Below the pieces are notes generated by a model. It made no database searches. It was given only the letters and a program-made list of their open reading frames with translations, and was not told the DNA's origin. Source: Planktothrix tepida PCC 9214 (GTDB lineage: Bacteria; Cyanobacteriota; Cyanobacteriia; Cyanobacteriales; Microcoleaceae). From it: 64,000 nt of DNA. Positions 45,249-57,786 of this stretch are shown here, piece by piece. The translations under genes and the position numbers were made by a program. Location of the stretch: positions 48,527 through 112,526 of the forward strand of contig NZ_LN889764.1 in assembly GCF_900009145.1 (NCBI RefSeq), given 5' to 3'. Within the stretch, counting starts at the first letter, position 1; each line of letters begins with the position of its first letter.

Positions 45249-47105
45249 TTACCAATGGGGATTATCCTGGAGTAAGGCTTGAGCAGCATTAGCATCTACT
45301 GGCGGAGAAAAATAGTAACCTTGCCCTTCTTCACATCCTAGATTTTTCAGTAAGGACAACTGTTCTTCGGTTTCTACTCCTTCGGCGGTAATTGTCATAT
45401 TCAAATGATGAGCCAGGGTAATAATCGCATGAATAATTTCTAAATTTTGGCGAGTTTCAGTAATTCGCTTAATAAAGGATCGATCAATTTTTAAATTATG
45501 CAGGGGAAACCGATGTAAATAACTCAGGGATGAATATCCGGTTCCAAAATCATCAATACTTAACTGAATATCTCGGTCTCGGAGTTGTTGTAAAAGTTCC
45601 GTTGCTGATTCAGGATGATCCATAATCGCACTTTCGGTAATTTCTAATTTTAGATAACTGCTATTTAACTGAGTCCTTAAAAGAATTTTATCAATATTTT
45701 GAATTAAATTAACTTGAGAGAATTGTTTAACAGAGAGATTAACACTCATTTTAATTTTATCTTTAAATAAACCTTGATCTTGCCACGTTTTTAACTGTTG
45801 ACACGCTTCTTTTAACACCCATAACCCAATGGGAATAATTAATCCGGTTTCTTCGGCGGCTGGAATAAATTCCCCCGGAGAAACTAACCCTTTTTGGGGA
45901 TGATACCACCGGATTAAAGCTTCAAATCCATTAATTCTTCCCGTTGTTAAGGAAATAATGGGTTGATAATATAAGAGAAATTCTTCACGATGTAAAGCCC
46001 GTCTTAAATCGGTTTCTAATTCTAAGCGTTGTTGGGCGTGATAGTGCATTTGAGTATCAAAAATTTGATACCGAGCTTTTCCCAAAGCTTTAGCTTGATA
46101 CATGGCAATATCTGCATCTCTTAACAAATGTTCGGGCTGTTCATAGGTTTGATCACCAACAACAATTCCAATACTGGCATTAATAAATAATTCTTGATCA
46201 TCAAATTGAAACGGCCAACTCATGGAGGTTTGAATTTTTTGAGCTAAACGGCTGGCATCCTCGGAACCCTGAATATTTTCTAATAAAATTGTGAATTCAT
46301 CTCCCCCAAATCGAGCTAACATATCTGTAGTGGTTAAATGGGTTTTAAGACGACGTGCGATCGCAATTAATAACCGATCTCCGGCAAAATGTCCTAAAGA
46401 ATCATTCACCACTTTAAAGCGATCGCAATCCAAAAATAACACCGCAAATTGATAATTTGGTTCCTGCTGCGTTCGTTGTAAAGCTTGAATTAATCGATTC
46501 ATAAATAACACCCGGTTGGGTAAACTGGTGAGCGCATCATGGGAAGCCATGTGCAGTAATCGTTTTTGAGTCTTTTGATGTTCTGTTATCTCTTGTTCTA
46601 ACCGTTGGTTTAAGGTTTTTAATTGCAAATTTGCCGATTCTAATTCTTGAGTTCGTTCTTGAACTCGTTGTTCTAATTCTTCATTCAATTGCCGAATTTC
46701 TGCCTTCGCCATTTGTAATGCCATTTGATTTTCAATCCGAGCAATCACTTCTTCAAATTGAAAAGGTTTAGTAATATAATCGGCTCCCCCGACTTCAAAA
46801 GCTCTAACTTTATCAATGACTTCATTCAAAGCACTTAAAAAAATCACCGGAATATCACGAGATAGCTCATTGCTTTTGAGATGTTGACAAATCGTATACC
46901 CATCCATATCCGACATTTTAATATCGAGGAGAATTAAATCTGGCGGGAGGGTTTGCACTGCCATAATTGCCATTTGTCCGGTCATCACCCCGCGAACTTT
47001 ATATCCTAGCTGCATTAAAGTCGTAGACAAAAGCCGTAGATTTTCTAAGGTGTCATCTACGATTAAAATATCTGCTTTAAAAGATCGATGGAAAGAATAA
47101 TTCAT
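45249..47105 (-). CDS. Response regulator with GGDEF and EAL output domains
   Basis: The 618-residue protein has a receiver domain (residues about 10-125; [27 protein letters not shown]), a coiled coil (about 130-185), GGDEF (about 190-355, intact [11 protein letters not shown]) and EAL (about 370-610, intact [24 protein letters not shown]). It should turn a phosphorylation signal into changes of cyclic-di-GMP. Its start overlaps the stop of the hybrid kinase by four bases (47102-47105), so the kinase is the likely phosphodonor. Confidence 0.93.
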   Translation of the reverse strand: MNYSFHRSFKADILIVDDTLENLRLLSTTLMQLGYKVRGVMTGQMAIMAVQTLPPDLILLDIKMSDMDGYTICQHLKSNELSRDIPVIFLSALNEVIDKVRAFEVGGADYITKPFQFEEVIARIENQMALQMAKAEIRQLNEELEQRVQERTQELESANLQLKTLNQRLEQEITEHQKTQKRLLHMASHDALTSLPNRVLFMNRLIQALQRTQQEPNYQFAVLFLDCDRFKVVNDSLGHFAGDRLLIAIARRLKTHLTTTDMLARFGGDEFTILLENIQGSEDASRLAQKIQTSMSWPFQFDDQELFINASIGIVVGDQTYEQPEHLLRDADIAMYQAKALGKARYQIFDTQMHYHAQQRLELETDLRRALHREEFLLYYQPIISLTTGRINGFEALIRWYHPQKGLVSPGEFIPAAEETGLIIPIGLWVLKEACQQLKTWQDQGLFKDKIKMSVNLSVKQFSQVNLIQNIDKILLRTQLNSSYLKLEITESAIMDHPESATELLQQLRDRDIQLSIDDFGTGYSSLSYLHRFPLHNLKIDRSFIKRITETRQNLEIIHAIITLAHHLNMTITAEGVETEEQLSLLKNLGCEEGQGYYFSPPVDANAAQALLQDNPHW

Positions 47106-49876
47106 TGCTGGGTTGCTGTTTGCGCTAAATCTATTATCTGATCAAAAGAAAAATTATTCACCAGTACCATGAGAGACTGAGCCACATGGCGATGGGATGG
47201 GGGAATTTGTTGCAGGAGTTGTACAATTTGCTCCCCGTCGGCAGCGGCGGCACCGTAGCGCAGGGCAATTAACCAGTCGGAAGACATAATTTTCAAAGCG
47301 TCGGGGGTTAAAATAGGGGGGTCGATTTTGAGGCCTGACTCGGAACAGTCAATTTCAGGAGCATATAAGTACCGTACCCCTAAATGGTGAGCAATGGTTT
47401 CTAAAAGTTGTTCTTCTCGACAAGGTTTTCTGACGAAATCATCGCACCCTGCGGATAAAACAACAGTCCGTTCTTCTTCAAAAACGCTTCCTGTTAAGGC
47501 AATAATCACCGTGGCTTCACCTTTTAAATGGGATTTAATCTGTTTGGTTGCTTCATAACCATCCATCACAGGCATTCGCATATCCATAAAGATTAAATGG
47601 GGTTGCCAATGATTCCAAATTCCGACAGCTTCTTGACCATTTTGAGCTTCACGCAGATCAAACCCTAAAGGCGATAATAAGTGAAGTAACAGTTGTCGAT
47701 TTGTTAGATGATCATCCACAATTAAAATTCGATAGTTCGGTTGATTGGGTTCGAGTCCGATCACCTGTTTAGGAGAAATTAAGGGTTTTAAATTCAAAAA
47801 ATGAACAGGATAAATATTAATATAAAACCGAAATAAGGTTCCTTGATTAAGCCTACTTTCTACTTGAATCTCTCCTCCCATCAAGCGAATAAATTTTTGG
47901 CTAATGGTTAATCCTAATCCGGTTCCTTGTTGAGATTTTTTTCCCGTTTCGGTTTGGATAAAGGCTTCAAATAATTGAGTGAGTTCCTCCGGTGCTATCC
48001 CAGGGCCAGTATCTTCAATTTCAAAATATAAATAAGTTTGTTCGGATTCATTTTGCTCCCAAAAAGAAGAGTCAAACACTAAAATGCTTTGTTCTAAAGG
48101 AGGTTGAATTTTTGCTCTTAATATAACTTGTCCTTGGGATGTAAATTTAATCGCGTTTCCCAATAAATTAATTAAAACTTGACGGAGTTTTCCTTCATCC
48201 GATTGAATATATTGAGGCAAGGTTGTATCCCATTCAAAAATAAGCTTGATTCCTTTAGATTTTGCTTTTAATTCAAACAGTTGCTTTAAGGACGTTAAGC
48301 AAGAGTAAAGATCAAAAGAACTTAAATTTAAAACCGTTCTTCCTGATTCAATTTTGGTTAAGTCTAAAATTTCATTAATTAACTTGAGTAAATGTTCGCC
48401 AGAACGATTAATAATTTCTAAATTTTCTAATTGTTTAGACTCAGCCTTGGACTGACGCAGCATTAATTGGGTAAAGCCTAAAATGGCGTGTAAGGGTGTT
48501 CTTAATTCATGACTCATATTGGCTAAAAATATACTTTTAGCACGGTTGGCTAATTCAGCCGATTCTTTAGCTTGTTTCAGTTCAGTGGTTCGTTCTTCGA
48601 CCTTAACTTCCAGGGTTTCAAAGGAATCTTTGAGTTGAGATACCATTTGATTAAAAGATTGGGATAACAATTCTAACTCATAAATTCCTTGAGAGTGAAT
48701 TTCTTGTTGAATTTGTTCTAATTCTCCTTGAGCTATTTTTTGAGCCGCTTGATTTAATTCTAAAATCGGTTTCATAATCCATCGTGTCGTTAAAAATCCG
48801 AAAATCAGAGCAATAAATAAGGCAAAGAAGCACAGAAAAATAGTTTGATAGTTATTTTTTTTAATTCGTTCCATAAAGTTAGATTCGGGAACAACCAAAA
48901 TAATTAACCAATCTAATCCTCGTTGATCTGAGTAAGGAATAACTTGTATCAAGTGTCGTTCTTTTTGATAAATAAAATCAGACTGATATACCGCTTTAAT
49001 CCTGTTAAAATTGTTAAATGATTTTAGCAAATATTTACAGGAATTTTGTAAAAGTGGATCAGTGCTATTCAGACCTTGAATTCGTTGAGTTTTGCCATTT
49101 TCATCAATTAAAAAAGGTCGAGATAAGGTGGAACTTGCCACAATTAATCCTTGACGGTCAATAATAAAAATCTGCCCAGATTTACTAACTTTTAAATCTT
49201 TAAGAAAGTCACTTAGTTGATTTAAAAATACGTTATTTGCTAATACGCCTAAAATTTTGCCTTGTTTATTCTTCACAATTACACTGGCAGATAAAGCGAT
49301 TTGGGGATAAGCATGATAAGTAAAAATCGGGCTCCAAACCGAATGGTTACTCATGATTGCTGCTTTGTACCAAGGTCGTTGACGAATGGGAAAATTAGGC
49401 GTTTCTCGAACTAATTTTTTAGGTTTTCCTTGAGCATCTAATTCAAAAAAATGAATCCCTCCTTGGGTAGATTTACCTGCTTTCATCATCAGTAAAGGAG
49501 ACTGATTAAATCTCCCAATTCCAATAAATTCATTTTTTTCACTAGCGAAAAATACAAAATTGATTGTTTTAAACCGTTGCACTTGTAACCAAAAGTGATG
49601 GTGCAACTGTTCAGGATTATTAATATCAATATAACCGTTATTAATCGCATCTAAATTAAGTTGATTAATCAGATGGGGAATTTCTAAAAATTGATTCAAT
49701 TTTTGTTCAATTCGATCTGAAGTTTCCCGGTGCATTTGATTCACGACATCTTCTACAGAAGCTTGGCTGGAACGAAAGGACATCCACCCAACCAGCCCAA
49801 CAGTTGTAAAAAGTTGTACAACAAAGGGAACAATTAGTACCCATCGTAAAGGTAGTTTAAGCCATAAAATAGTCAT
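47102..49876 (-). CDS. Hybrid histidine kinase with dCache-like sensor, HAMP and receiver
   Basis: The start at 49876 ([21 protein letters not shown]) is preferred over TTG 49933, which would add 19 residues before the membrane segment. The 924-residue protein has a helix (about 11-30), an extracytoplasmic double-Cache-like sensor (about 35-345), a second helix, HAMP ([20 protein letters not shown]), HisKA ([17 protein letters not shown]), HATPase ([21 protein letters not shown]) and a receiver ([25 protein letters not shown]). A helical tail of about 80 residues follows. It is translationally coupled to the REC-GGDEF-EAL gene. Confidence 0.93.
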   Translation of the reverse strand: MTILWLKLPLRWVLIVPFVVQLFTTVGLVGWMSFRSSQASVEDVVNQMHRETSDRIEQKLNQFLEIPHLINQLNLDAINNGYIDINNPEQLHHHFWLQVQRFKTINFVFFASEKNEFIGIGRFNQSPLLMMKAGKSTQGGIHFFELDAQGKPKKLVRETPNFPIRQRPWYKAAIMSNHSVWSPIFTYHAYPQIALSASVIVKNKQGKILGVLANNVFLNQLSDFLKDLKVSKSGQIFIIDRQGLIVASSTLSRPFLIDENGKTQRIQGLNSTDPLLQNSCKYLLKSFNNFNRIKAVYQSDFIYQKERHLIQVIPYSDQRGLDWLIILVVPESNFMERIKKNNYQTIFLCFFALFIALIFGFLTTRWIMKPILELNQAAQKIAQGELEQIQQEIHSQGIYELELLSQSFNQMVSQLKDSFETLEVKVEERTTELKQAKESAELANRAKSIFLANMSHELRTPLHAILGFTQLMLRQSKAESKQLENLEIINRSGEHLLKLINEILDLTKIESGRTVLNLSSFDLYSCLTSLKQLFELKAKSKGIKLIFEWDTTLPQYIQSDEGKLRQVLINLLGNAIKFTSQGQVILRAKIQPPLEQSILVFDSSFWEQNESEQTYLYFEIEDTGPGIAPEELTQLFEAFIQTETGKKSQQGTGLGLTISQKFIRLMGGEIQVESRLNQGTLFRFYINIYPVHFLNLKPLISPKQVIGLEPNQPNYRILIVDDHLTNRQLLLHLLSPLGFDLREAQNGQEAVGIWNHWQPHLIFMDMRMPVMDGYEATKQIKSHLKGEATVIIALTGSVFEEERTVVLSAGCDDFVRKPCREEQLLETIAHHLGVRYLYAPEIDCSESGLKIDPPILTPDALKIMSSDWLIALRYGAAAADGEQIVQLLQQIPPSHRHVAQSLMVLVNNFSFDQIIDLAQTATQQ

Positions 49877-50241
49877 TAAATGAATTTTATCAATAAATGG
49901 AGAATTGTTAACTTTTATTAAAATTTTGATCAAGGTTTAACTCTTAGTTTGATCATAAAGCAAAAGCTTTGCTGAACAGCAATTATTAGTCTAAAAAGTT
50001 ACAATGAGGAACCAAACGGATGAGTCAGGAAGGATTTAAACGGTACAGTCAGTAGCCAGCAGTCCCACCAACACGGTGATTAACTCATACTGATGTAACC
50101 AACCTAAACAGTAAAATCTTTTTTTATCGGCTCTATTTTCTTTAATCTCATCGTTTCTGTTTCCCTGTATTCTATCTTTTTTCTTTAATACTACAATTTT
50201 AGCGATGAGTATTAATATTATTTCCGGTTTGATTTAGAAAT
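49877..50241. other. Intergenic stretch, no gene seen
   Basis: About 365 bp between the kinase start and the S-formylglutathione hydrolase end. I find only T-rich runs (CTTTTTTTATCGG, CTTTTTTCTTTAATAC) and no hairpin worth calling. Confidence 0.45.
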
Positions 50242-51087
50242 TTAAGTTAATAAACTCGCATGGTGACGAATATGATCCTCGATAAAGGTAGCGATAAAAT
50301 AATAACTATGATCATATCCGGGCTGCATTCGTAAGGTTAAAACCTGCCCAACGGCTGCACAAGCTCTTTCAAAGACTTCCGGTAATAATTGTTCTGTTAA
50401 AAACGGATCAGCCGTACCAATATCAATTAAAATTGGCTGATTAAATTGTCCTCGCTGCACTAATTCACTCGCGTCATAATTGCGCCATTCTTCTTGATTT
50501 GCTCCTAAATAAGCATTAAAAGCTTTTTGACCCCAAGGACAACGCATTGGCGCCAGAATCGGAGCAAAAGCAGAAACGGATAAATAGTGTTCAGGGTTGC
50601 GTAACGCACAGACCAGCGCCCCATGTCCCCCCATAGAATGACCGAAAATTCCTTGTTTATCAGGAATAGCTGGAAACTGTTCGGCGATGAGTTGGGGTAA
50701 CTCCTCCACGACATAACTGTACATTTGATAATGACGACTCCAGGGTTCTACCGTCGCATCGAGATAAAATCCCGCCCCAGTTCCTAAGTCCCAGTCCTTA
50801 TCTTCCCCTGGTGTTCCCGTATTGCGGGGACTGGTATCGGGTACAACCACCATTAAGCCGTATTTTGCAGCTAATCGTTGGACACCTGCTTTAATCGTAA
50901 AGTTTTCTTCCGTACAGGTTAACCCCGAAAGGTAGTAAAGTACGGGAACAGCGTGAGATTGAGCTTGGGGCGGTTGATAGACGGAAAATCCCATCTCGCT
51001 ATCACAAATTGCGGAAAAATGGCGATAGAAGCCTACTTTACCGCCAAAGCATAAACTTTCACTGATTGGGTTCAGGGCAGCGATCAT
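50242..51087 (-). CDS. fghA: S-formylglutathione hydrolase (FghA/FrmB, esterase D type)
   Basis: The enzyme hydrolyses S-formylglutathione to formate and glutathione, the second step of glutathione-dependent formaldehyde detoxification. The 281-residue protein has the esterase-D signatures LYYLSGLTCTEENF and GHSMGGHGALV with the nucleophilic serine, and the catalytic histidine in PGYDHSYYFI. The first-step enzyme is encoded at 52246-53355 on the same strand, separated by two + strand genes. Confidence 0.95.
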   Translation of the reverse strand: MIAALNPISESLCFGGKVGFYRHFSAICDSEMGFSVYQPPQAQSHAVPVLYYLSGLTCTEENFTIKAGVQRLAAKYGLMVVVPDTSPRNTGTPGEDKDWDLGTGAGFYLDATVEPWSRHYQMYSYVVEELPQLIAEQFPAIPDKQGIFGHSMGGHGALVCALRNPEHYLSVSAFAPILAPMRCPWGQKAFNAYLGANQEEWRNYDASELVQRGQFNQPILIDIGTADPFLTEQLLPEVFERACAAVGQVLTLRMQPGYDHSYYFIATFIEDHIRHHASLLT

Positions 51088-51246
51088 TTGTAAACTCCCA
51101 ATAGGTAGAGGTTGATGGTTGACGATTACCCTCTACACGATTACAAACTTATTTTATCAATCGGAAAACCAGAGTTTGCTTTTCCGTAACTTCTCTTTAA
51201 TATCCTGTAGATCACTTTTAATTAACCTTTAAATTTTTCTCGAATC

Positions 51247-51870
51247 ATGATTAATTCAAATTTTGTCAAACACCAACTTGGAATCAAGGCTTTTCATCAT
51301 CAAGAATTGTTAGAAATTGCTTTAACTCATCCTGATGCTATTGCAGAAAGCGTAGGATTAACGAGGGAACAACAAAAGTCAAGAACCTTAGAATATTTGG
51401 GAATTAATCGTTTAGGTTCTAACTTATTCAGTCAGATGGTGGATGATTATTTATATCTGCACTGTTCCCATTTAGGATCAGCAACCCGTATTCTGCTCAA
51501 AAGTGATTTGGTTAGTCCTGCTATTTTAGCACAATTAGCGATAAAAATCAATCTTGATCAGGGAAGTGATTTGGGGAAAAATTATCCGTTAAAACCCGAC
51601 TTTGAACAAGAAAAAATATTAGCGGAACTATTTGAAGCGGTGGTCGGTGCTGTTTATTTAGAGTGGGATCGAGATTTTGAAAAAACCTATAATTGGTTAG
51701 CCAATCAATTTTTGGCAGAAAGGGTGAATCAAATTTTAATGGATTTGTTTGTTGAGTTTGTCCCGGCTGCGGAGTGGGATGCTAATTTTTATCCCTGGTT
51801 TGGTTCTAATCATTTAACCTGTCCTTCTCAAAACTCATCCTCAAAATCCAATTCTCTTTCCTGCTCATAA
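51247..51870 (+). CDS. RNase III-like domain protein, probably not catalytic
   Basis: The 207-residue protein follows the RNase III fold (FHHQELLEIALTHPDA, RTLEYLGINRLGSNL, ILAELFEAVVGAVYLEWDRD). In active enzymes the signature reads ERLEFLGD; here the aspartate is absent (LGIN), and the second D-x-x-E site is E-L-F-E. The first glutamates remain. There is no double-stranded-RNA-binding domain. It may bind RNA without cutting or have altered metal binding. It is not the normal rnc gene. Confidence 0.75.
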   Translation: MINSNFVKHQLGIKAFHHQELLEIALTHPDAIAESVGLTREQQKSRTLEYLGINRLGSNLFSQMVDDYLYLHCSHLGSATRILLKSDLVSPAILAQLAIKINLDQGSDLGKNYPLKPDFEQEKILAELFEAVVGAVYLEWDRDFEKTYNWLANQFLAERVNQILMDLFVEFVPAAEWDANFYPWFGSNHLTCPSQNSSSKSNSLSCS

Positions 51871-51916
51871 CCGATAAAATTGTTAAGATTAACTTCTATT
51901 TTATACTTCAAGCTGA

Positions 51917-53373
<1,457 letters not shown>

Positions 53374-53493
53374 TTAGCAGTTTAACACTTTTATTGAATA
53401 GATTTTAATATCCTATTCTCCTAATTAAACTTTAATTTTAGCAGATTGAAATTAAATCTCAACCCCTGATCAGTTCCCAATTTCCCTTATCCC

Positions 53494-55011
53494 TTACTCA
53501 GCAATATGGGGAGCATTTCGAGAGATTAACCAAGTTAGGAAACCCCCGGCGATCGCTAATCCTGCTAAACTTAAAAAGACATTGGATAATCCTATTAAAG
53601 TTTCAGCAAATCCCGCTAAAGCGAGAGGTAAACTTAAGGCAATATTAATCGCATTATTCTGAAGTCCAAAGACTTTCCCTCGCATTTCTTCCGGGGTTTC
53701 AGCTTGAATAGTGGTTTGCATCGGAATAGCAACAATAGCCCCAAAAATTCCTAAGCATAAAATCAAGCTCAAAGTCGGCCATAATTGTTGATTAAAAATG
53801 GATAACCCCACTAATGATCCCGCCACACCTAAAGAACCCATTAATGCCAGTTGGAAATGGGCAAACCGATGACCGAGATGACCGAGAATGGTTGCTCCAA
53901 TCCCCATTCCTGCCCCTCCAGCCGCTAATAAAAAGCCAAATTGGGAGGAACTAATTTCAGGAATAATTTCCGCTAAACGTACAGCTAAAACGGCTAAGGC
54001 TGCAAAAATAGAAAATAGAATGATTAATTGTAATAACGCATTCCTAATTAAAGTATGATTGCTTAAATATCGAATTCCATCCCGCAAATCTGCTAAAATA
54101 TGGGGTTGTTCATGGGGGGAATTATTGTTTTGTTCTTTTGGATTTAACAACAGCAGAATTAACCCAGCAATGACATATTCTCCGCCGACAATCAATTCTT
54201 TACCAATGGCTTCAAAACCGAGTAAATTACCCATGAAATCAGCCAAAGCTAATAAAGGTTCTCCGACGGCAAACCCAACAATGACGGAAGCCATCATGGT
54301 TGTTGTATAAAGAGAATTCGCGGATAATAAATGACGTTTTTCAACAACTAAAGGAATCGCTGATTGTTCAGCAGGCGCGAAAAATTGAGTTAAAGTAGAA
54401 ACTAAAAAAGTTGTGATTAATAAAATATAAAACCCAACGGGTAATTGACCCAAGTGTTGACCCTGGAATAGCCACAAAACGACGGGTAAAGCGAGAACGA
54501 GTCCCCCTCGTAATAAATTAGTAATCACTAATACGGCTTTTTTTGACCATCGATCAACAAATCCCCCCGCCCCCGCCCCAAACAAAACCGCCGGGATAGT
54601 AAATGCCATCATAATGGCTGATACCCACCCACTAATCGTTTGATCAGCCTGTTGAAAGCGGGTGGAAATAATCGCAATCATTAACACTAAATACACTTTA
54701 TCGGCCAATTGGGAGAACAGTTGTCCACTCCAAAGCGCCAGAAAATTCTTGTTTCTCAGAACAGGTAAAAATCCTCGTTCTTCATCATCTTGGGGCAGCT
54801 TAGGAAAACTCCCATTGTTGTCAGTTCTGGTGTCCTCGACCTCTGGAGAAACGTGGGGAAAAGAAGGCGTCGAATGCCCATTTTTTACCGGGTCTAATTC
54901 TACAGAGGTAGAAGCGGGAATTTCTAACAAGGAGTCAGTCTCCCAATCTTTCATGATGGCCCAGGGTTGATGGAATTTAAACTGTTTTTCTAAATCTTGC
55001 GATCGCATCAT
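53494..55011 (-). CDS. Major facilitator superfamily transporter
   Basis: The 505-residue protein has a soluble N-terminal extension of about 88 residues and then about 12 membrane helices (FLALWSGQLFSQLADKVYLV, GAGAGGFVDRWSKKAVLVI, FGLQNNAINIALSLPLALAG). The GFVDRWSKK loop is the MFS motif-A position. It resembles the drug-efflux/enterobactin-exporter-like group (MFS_3), but the substrate cannot be read. Two ATGs (55011 and 55008) are possible starts. The extension is rich in D, E, P and S and may be regulatory. Confidence 0.88.
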   Translation of the reverse strand: MMRSQDLEKQFKFHQPWAIMKDWETDSLLEIPASTSVELDPVKNGHSTPSFPHVSPEVEDTRTDNNGSFPKLPQDDEERGFLPVLRNKNFLALWSGQLFSQLADKVYLVLMIAIISTRFQQADQTISGWVSAIMMAFTIPAVLFGAGAGGFVDRWSKKAVLVITNLLRGGLVLALPVVLWLFQGQHLGQLPVGFYILLITTFLVSTLTQFFAPAEQSAIPLVVEKRHLLSANSLYTTTMMASVIVGFAVGEPLLALADFMGNLLGFEAIGKELIVGGEYVIAGLILLLLNPKEQNNNSPHEQPHILADLRDGIRYLSNHTLIRNALLQLIILFSIFAALAVLAVRLAEIIPEISSSQFGFLLAAGGAGMGIGATILGHLGHRFAHFQLALMGSLGVAGSLVGLSIFNQQLWPTLSLILCLGIFGAIVAIPMQTTIQAETPEEMRGKVFGLQNNAINIALSLPLALAGFAETLIGLSNVFLSLAGLAIAGGFLTWLISRNAPHIAE

Positions 55012-55195
55012 ACATACTATTAAAGCAGCATTCTCAAAGGAGTCAGGCTTGAGGGAAAAATCACGGGAATTCCTGGAGGCGGAAAATTCCGTTCAGGGCT
55101 TCTCATCATTTCACACTCTCCTTAACAGTTTAATGATCAATTGGATCAGTCGCGTCACTCTGAACCAAACAAAGGGGAGAAATCCGAACCAATTC

Positions 55196-56140
55196 TTAAA
55201 ACGGTGGGTCTACAATAAATTGGTGCGTAAAGGTATCTATGAGCAATCCTGACCGGATCGGATAGCCTAAATGATATTCTGTATATTGTCGTAATATCCG
55301 TTCTACCGTCATCCAATCAAGGGCGGAAATTGAGGGAGAAAAAGATAAAGCCCCGGTGTCCAGGAGTTGCGGTTGGGCTAAATGTTGCAAAATCGCTAAT
55401 TGCGGGGCGGTGAGTTTGGTATTAATCTTAAGTTTGGGTTGAGCAACCGTTTCAATGGTGTAAGAGTTCTCCAACTCAGCAACAGCAATGGGTTTGGAGG
55501 CTACAGGAATGGGTTTTTGAGGCTGGGGAGAAGAGGGACGGTGTAATTTTGTCCACTCAGACAGGTTAATAATTCCTCCCGCATCCACACTAAACCCCAC
55601 TCGCCACTGTTCATCAGTAAAATTAGGACGCAGCAGACGTTGAGTTAAACAGCATAATTGAACTTGGGGGGCTGTTCCTGCTAAGGCGAGAAGATGGAAA
55701 ATACCCTGAGTTAAACTGGCAATAATTTGGGTGGAATGGGCAATTAAGGGAGAATTGGGGAGATTTTGTAAACGGTTTAAATGTTCATTCAGGAGAACAA
55801 ATAAATCCTCTTGGGGATGTTCGCTTAAGGCTTGGTTGAGGACTACTTCTGCTAAATATTGACTCGCGGCTAATTTCCCTAAATTTTTGCCTAATCCTGA
55901 ATAGGTGGTTAGAGTTTCGGCTTGTGTTATTTTATCAAGCGATCGCCCTTTAGCAATTAATAATTGATTAACAACAAATAATTCACTTCTTCCCCCTAAC
56001 CAGGATTTCGCTTTTCTAGCTCCCGGTGCAATCACTCGAATTAATCCAAATTCTCTCGTTAAAATCGTTAAAAGGCGATCCGATTCTCCAAAGGGTTTAC
56101 CTTTTAAATTAATCCCCGTAGCAATATAAGTTTTATTCAT
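55196..56140 (-). CDS. recO: DNA repair protein RecO
   Basis: RecO binds single-stranded DNA and helps RecR load RecA. The 314-residue protein has the N-terminal OB-fold (YIATGINLKGKPFGESDRLL, then TILTREFGLIRVIAPGARK) and the helical C-terminal domain. A proline-rich insertion (HRPSSPQPQKPIPVASKPIA) follows the usual zinc-ribbon position, and only part of the cysteine set is present (QLCCLTQ). It starts 13 bp from the heptamer repeats shared with the deoC 3' end. Confidence 0.93.
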   Translation of the reverse strand: MNKTYIATGINLKGKPFGESDRLLTILTREFGLIRVIAPGARKAKSWLGGRSELFVVNQLLIAKGRSLDKITQAETLTTYSGLGKNLGKLAASQYLAEVVLNQALSEHPQEDLFVLLNEHLNRLQNLPNSPLIAHSTQIIASLTQGIFHLLALAGTAPQVQLCCLTQRLLRPNFTDEQWRVGFSVDAGGIINLSEWTKLHRPSSPQPQKPIPVASKPIAVAELENSYTIETVAQPKLKINTKLTAPQLAILQHLAQPQLLDTGALSFSPSISALDWMTVERILRQYTEYHLGYPIRSGLLIDTFTHQFIVDPPF

Positions 56141-56152
56141 TGAATTTTGATG

Positions 56153-56215
56153 ATCAGTTATCAGTTATCAGTTATCAGTTATCAGTTATCAGTTATCAGT
56201 TATCAGTTATCAGTA
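56153..56215. repeat. (ATCAGTT)n heptamer tandem repeat
   Basis: Eight perfect ATCAGTT units and a ninth ending ATCAGTA lie between recO and deoC and reach into the deoC stop codon (56210-56212). Such 7-bp arrays are common in cyanobacteria and vary in copy number between strains. Confidence 0.95.
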
Positions 56216-56893
56216 ACTATCTTCTTCTTGGATATTTGTAGTCAAAATCTCAACACCACGAGAAGTCCCTAAACGAGTAGCTCCAGCTATAATTAAATCA
56301 ACCGCTTGTTGGTAGGTTCTAATTCCACCAGAAGCTTTAATTCCTACTCGTCCTTTAGCAATGGATTTAATCAGTTGAATATCGGCAACGGTTGCTCCTC
56401 CATACCAACCTGTACTGGTTTTAATATAAGCAATTCCCGCATCCATTAACACTTCAACGGCTAGGCGTTTTTCATCTTCTGTGAGAATTGTCGTTTCAAT
56501 AATAGCTTTTACCGTTTGCCCAGTTTCTTCACAAATTTCAGCAATTTCTTGATATAATTCCTCGGTTTTACCGATTTTTAACCAACTTAAATTAATCACA
56601 ATATCTAATTCCGTTGCTCCATTTTCAACCGCTTCTTGAGCTTCATAGAGTTTAACTTTAGAAGTTGTGGCTCCCGTTGGAAACCCGATCACCGTTGAGA
56701 CTTTTGGCGGTTTTCCTTGCAGTAGTTCTTTAGCAAGTTTAACATAACTGGGAAATACACAAACGGAAGCAAATTTATAACGTTCTGCTTGATAACAACA
56801 CTGTTGAATTTCTTCCGGGGTTGCGGTTTGATTGAGTAAAGTATGGTCAATATAGGGAGCAATATCAATTTCCATATTCGAGCACTTTACCAT
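56210..56893 (-). CDS. deoC: Deoxyribose-phosphate aldolase
   Basis: DeoC splits 2-deoxyribose 5-phosphate to glyceraldehyde 3-phosphate and acetaldehyde. The 227-residue protein shows [45 protein letters not shown], the aspartate in [12 protein letters not shown] and the Schiff-base lysine in [14 protein letters not shown] lies eight bases before the ATG at 56893; an ATG at 56875 is the alternative. The heptamer repeat overlaps the stop. Confidence 0.95.
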   Translation of the reverse strand: MVKCSNMEIDIAPYIDHTLLNQTATPEEIQQCCYQAERYKFASVCVFPSYVKLAKELLQGKPPKVSTVIGFPTGATTSKVKLYEAQEAVENGATELDIVINLSWLKIGKTEELYQEIAEICEETGQTVKAIIETTILTEDEKRLAVEVLMDAGIAYIKTSTGWYGGATVADIQLIKSIAKGRVGIKASGGIRTYQQAVDLIIAGATRLGTSRGVEILTTNIQEEDSY

Positions 56894-56979
56894 AAAATTA
56901 TTTCCTTAACTAAAAAATATAACTATCCTAGCTCTTATTATAGAACATTTCTCTTTGTGCTTATTGATTTTAGCTGAAA

Positions 56980-57783
56980 TTATTCCCATATTTTATATTG
57001 TTCTAAGTCCTCTCTTAAAATATCTTTGCTCAAAACCAATTGATAATGTTTTTCCTTAACAATCCTAATTTGTTCATTTTCGAGGGTTAATTCAAACATT
57101 GCAATAACATTATTTTGCATGAATTGAGCCGATACCGGACGACAAATCAAATCAGGAAATTTAGTAATGCAACAGGTTATATCCTGTTTTGTTTGAACAA
57201 CACCAAGTTGATCAGATCCTCCCTTGGCTTGAACAGGAATGACATATTGCACGCCATTCTGATTCACCCCAACATAAATTTCATCAATTTCAATTTGTCC
57301 AATATTAGGTACTGTAGTTCTTAGATGATTTTGTAAGGAATATGTTGTAATTCCTAAAAAAATATCGATTAACCGATTATAACGTACCTTTGCCAATAGT
57401 GCTTGTTCATCAGTTAAAGCATACTTATTGATAATTTCAGGTGTTGAGTCAGGAATTTTTATACAAATCAGATTAGGATTAGGAAGAATTCGATTAATTG
57501 GACTTAGTTTAAATCTATAAACTCCTTGACCCGCTAACTCAATAACCCATTCTAAACTATCAGGTGCAGTATCAGATATGACTTTGGGAAGTTCTCTCCT
57601 AAAACGATAGGAATATAAAACATCACCTAAATTTTTAGGAGGTGGAATATTAAGACTTTGAGCAACTTCAATAAATTCAGAACGATTGAACTCAAAATTG
57701 GTTATTCCTTCTTGATAATGCCGTCTGAAAATTTCAGCAATAATTGCATTATACATTCCTGATTTATTTGTTTTATCTGCCAT
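56980..57783 (-). CDS. Type II restriction endonuclease-like protein (second RM system)
   Basis: The 267-residue protein follows a C5 methyltransferase on the same strand, with four bases between them. A nuclease-like core reads IGQIEIDEIYVG, then YVIPVQAKGGSDQLG, which fits the D...(E/Q)xK pattern of PD-(D/E)XK enzymes with glutamine in place of the usual acidic residue. An upstream helical half (FEFNRSEFIEVAQSLNI and onward) may recognise DNA. The pairing makes it the cognate restriction enzyme by inference; the site is not known. Confidence 0.72.
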   Translation of the reverse strand: MADKTNKSGMYNAIIAEIFRRHYQEGITNFEFNRSEFIEVAQSLNIPPPKNLGDVLYSYRFRRELPKVISDTAPDSLEWVIELAGQGVYRFKLSPINRILPNPNLICIKIPDSTPEIINKYALTDEQALLAKVRYNRLIDIFLGITTYSLQNHLRTTVPNIGQIEIDEIYVGVNQNGVQYVIPVQAKGGSDQLGVVQTKQDITCCITKFPDLICRPVSAQFMQNNVIAMFELTLENEQIRIVKEKHYQLVLSKDILREDLEQYKIWE

Positions 57784-57786
57784 AGT

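Noticed and set aside
55049..55252. 67-codon frame between the MFS gene and recO
   Set aside because: It runs into the recO coding region in antisense and shows no family pattern.
56153..56215. Possible CRISPR array
   Set aside because: The repeats are direct heptamers without spacers, so it is a simple tandem repeat.
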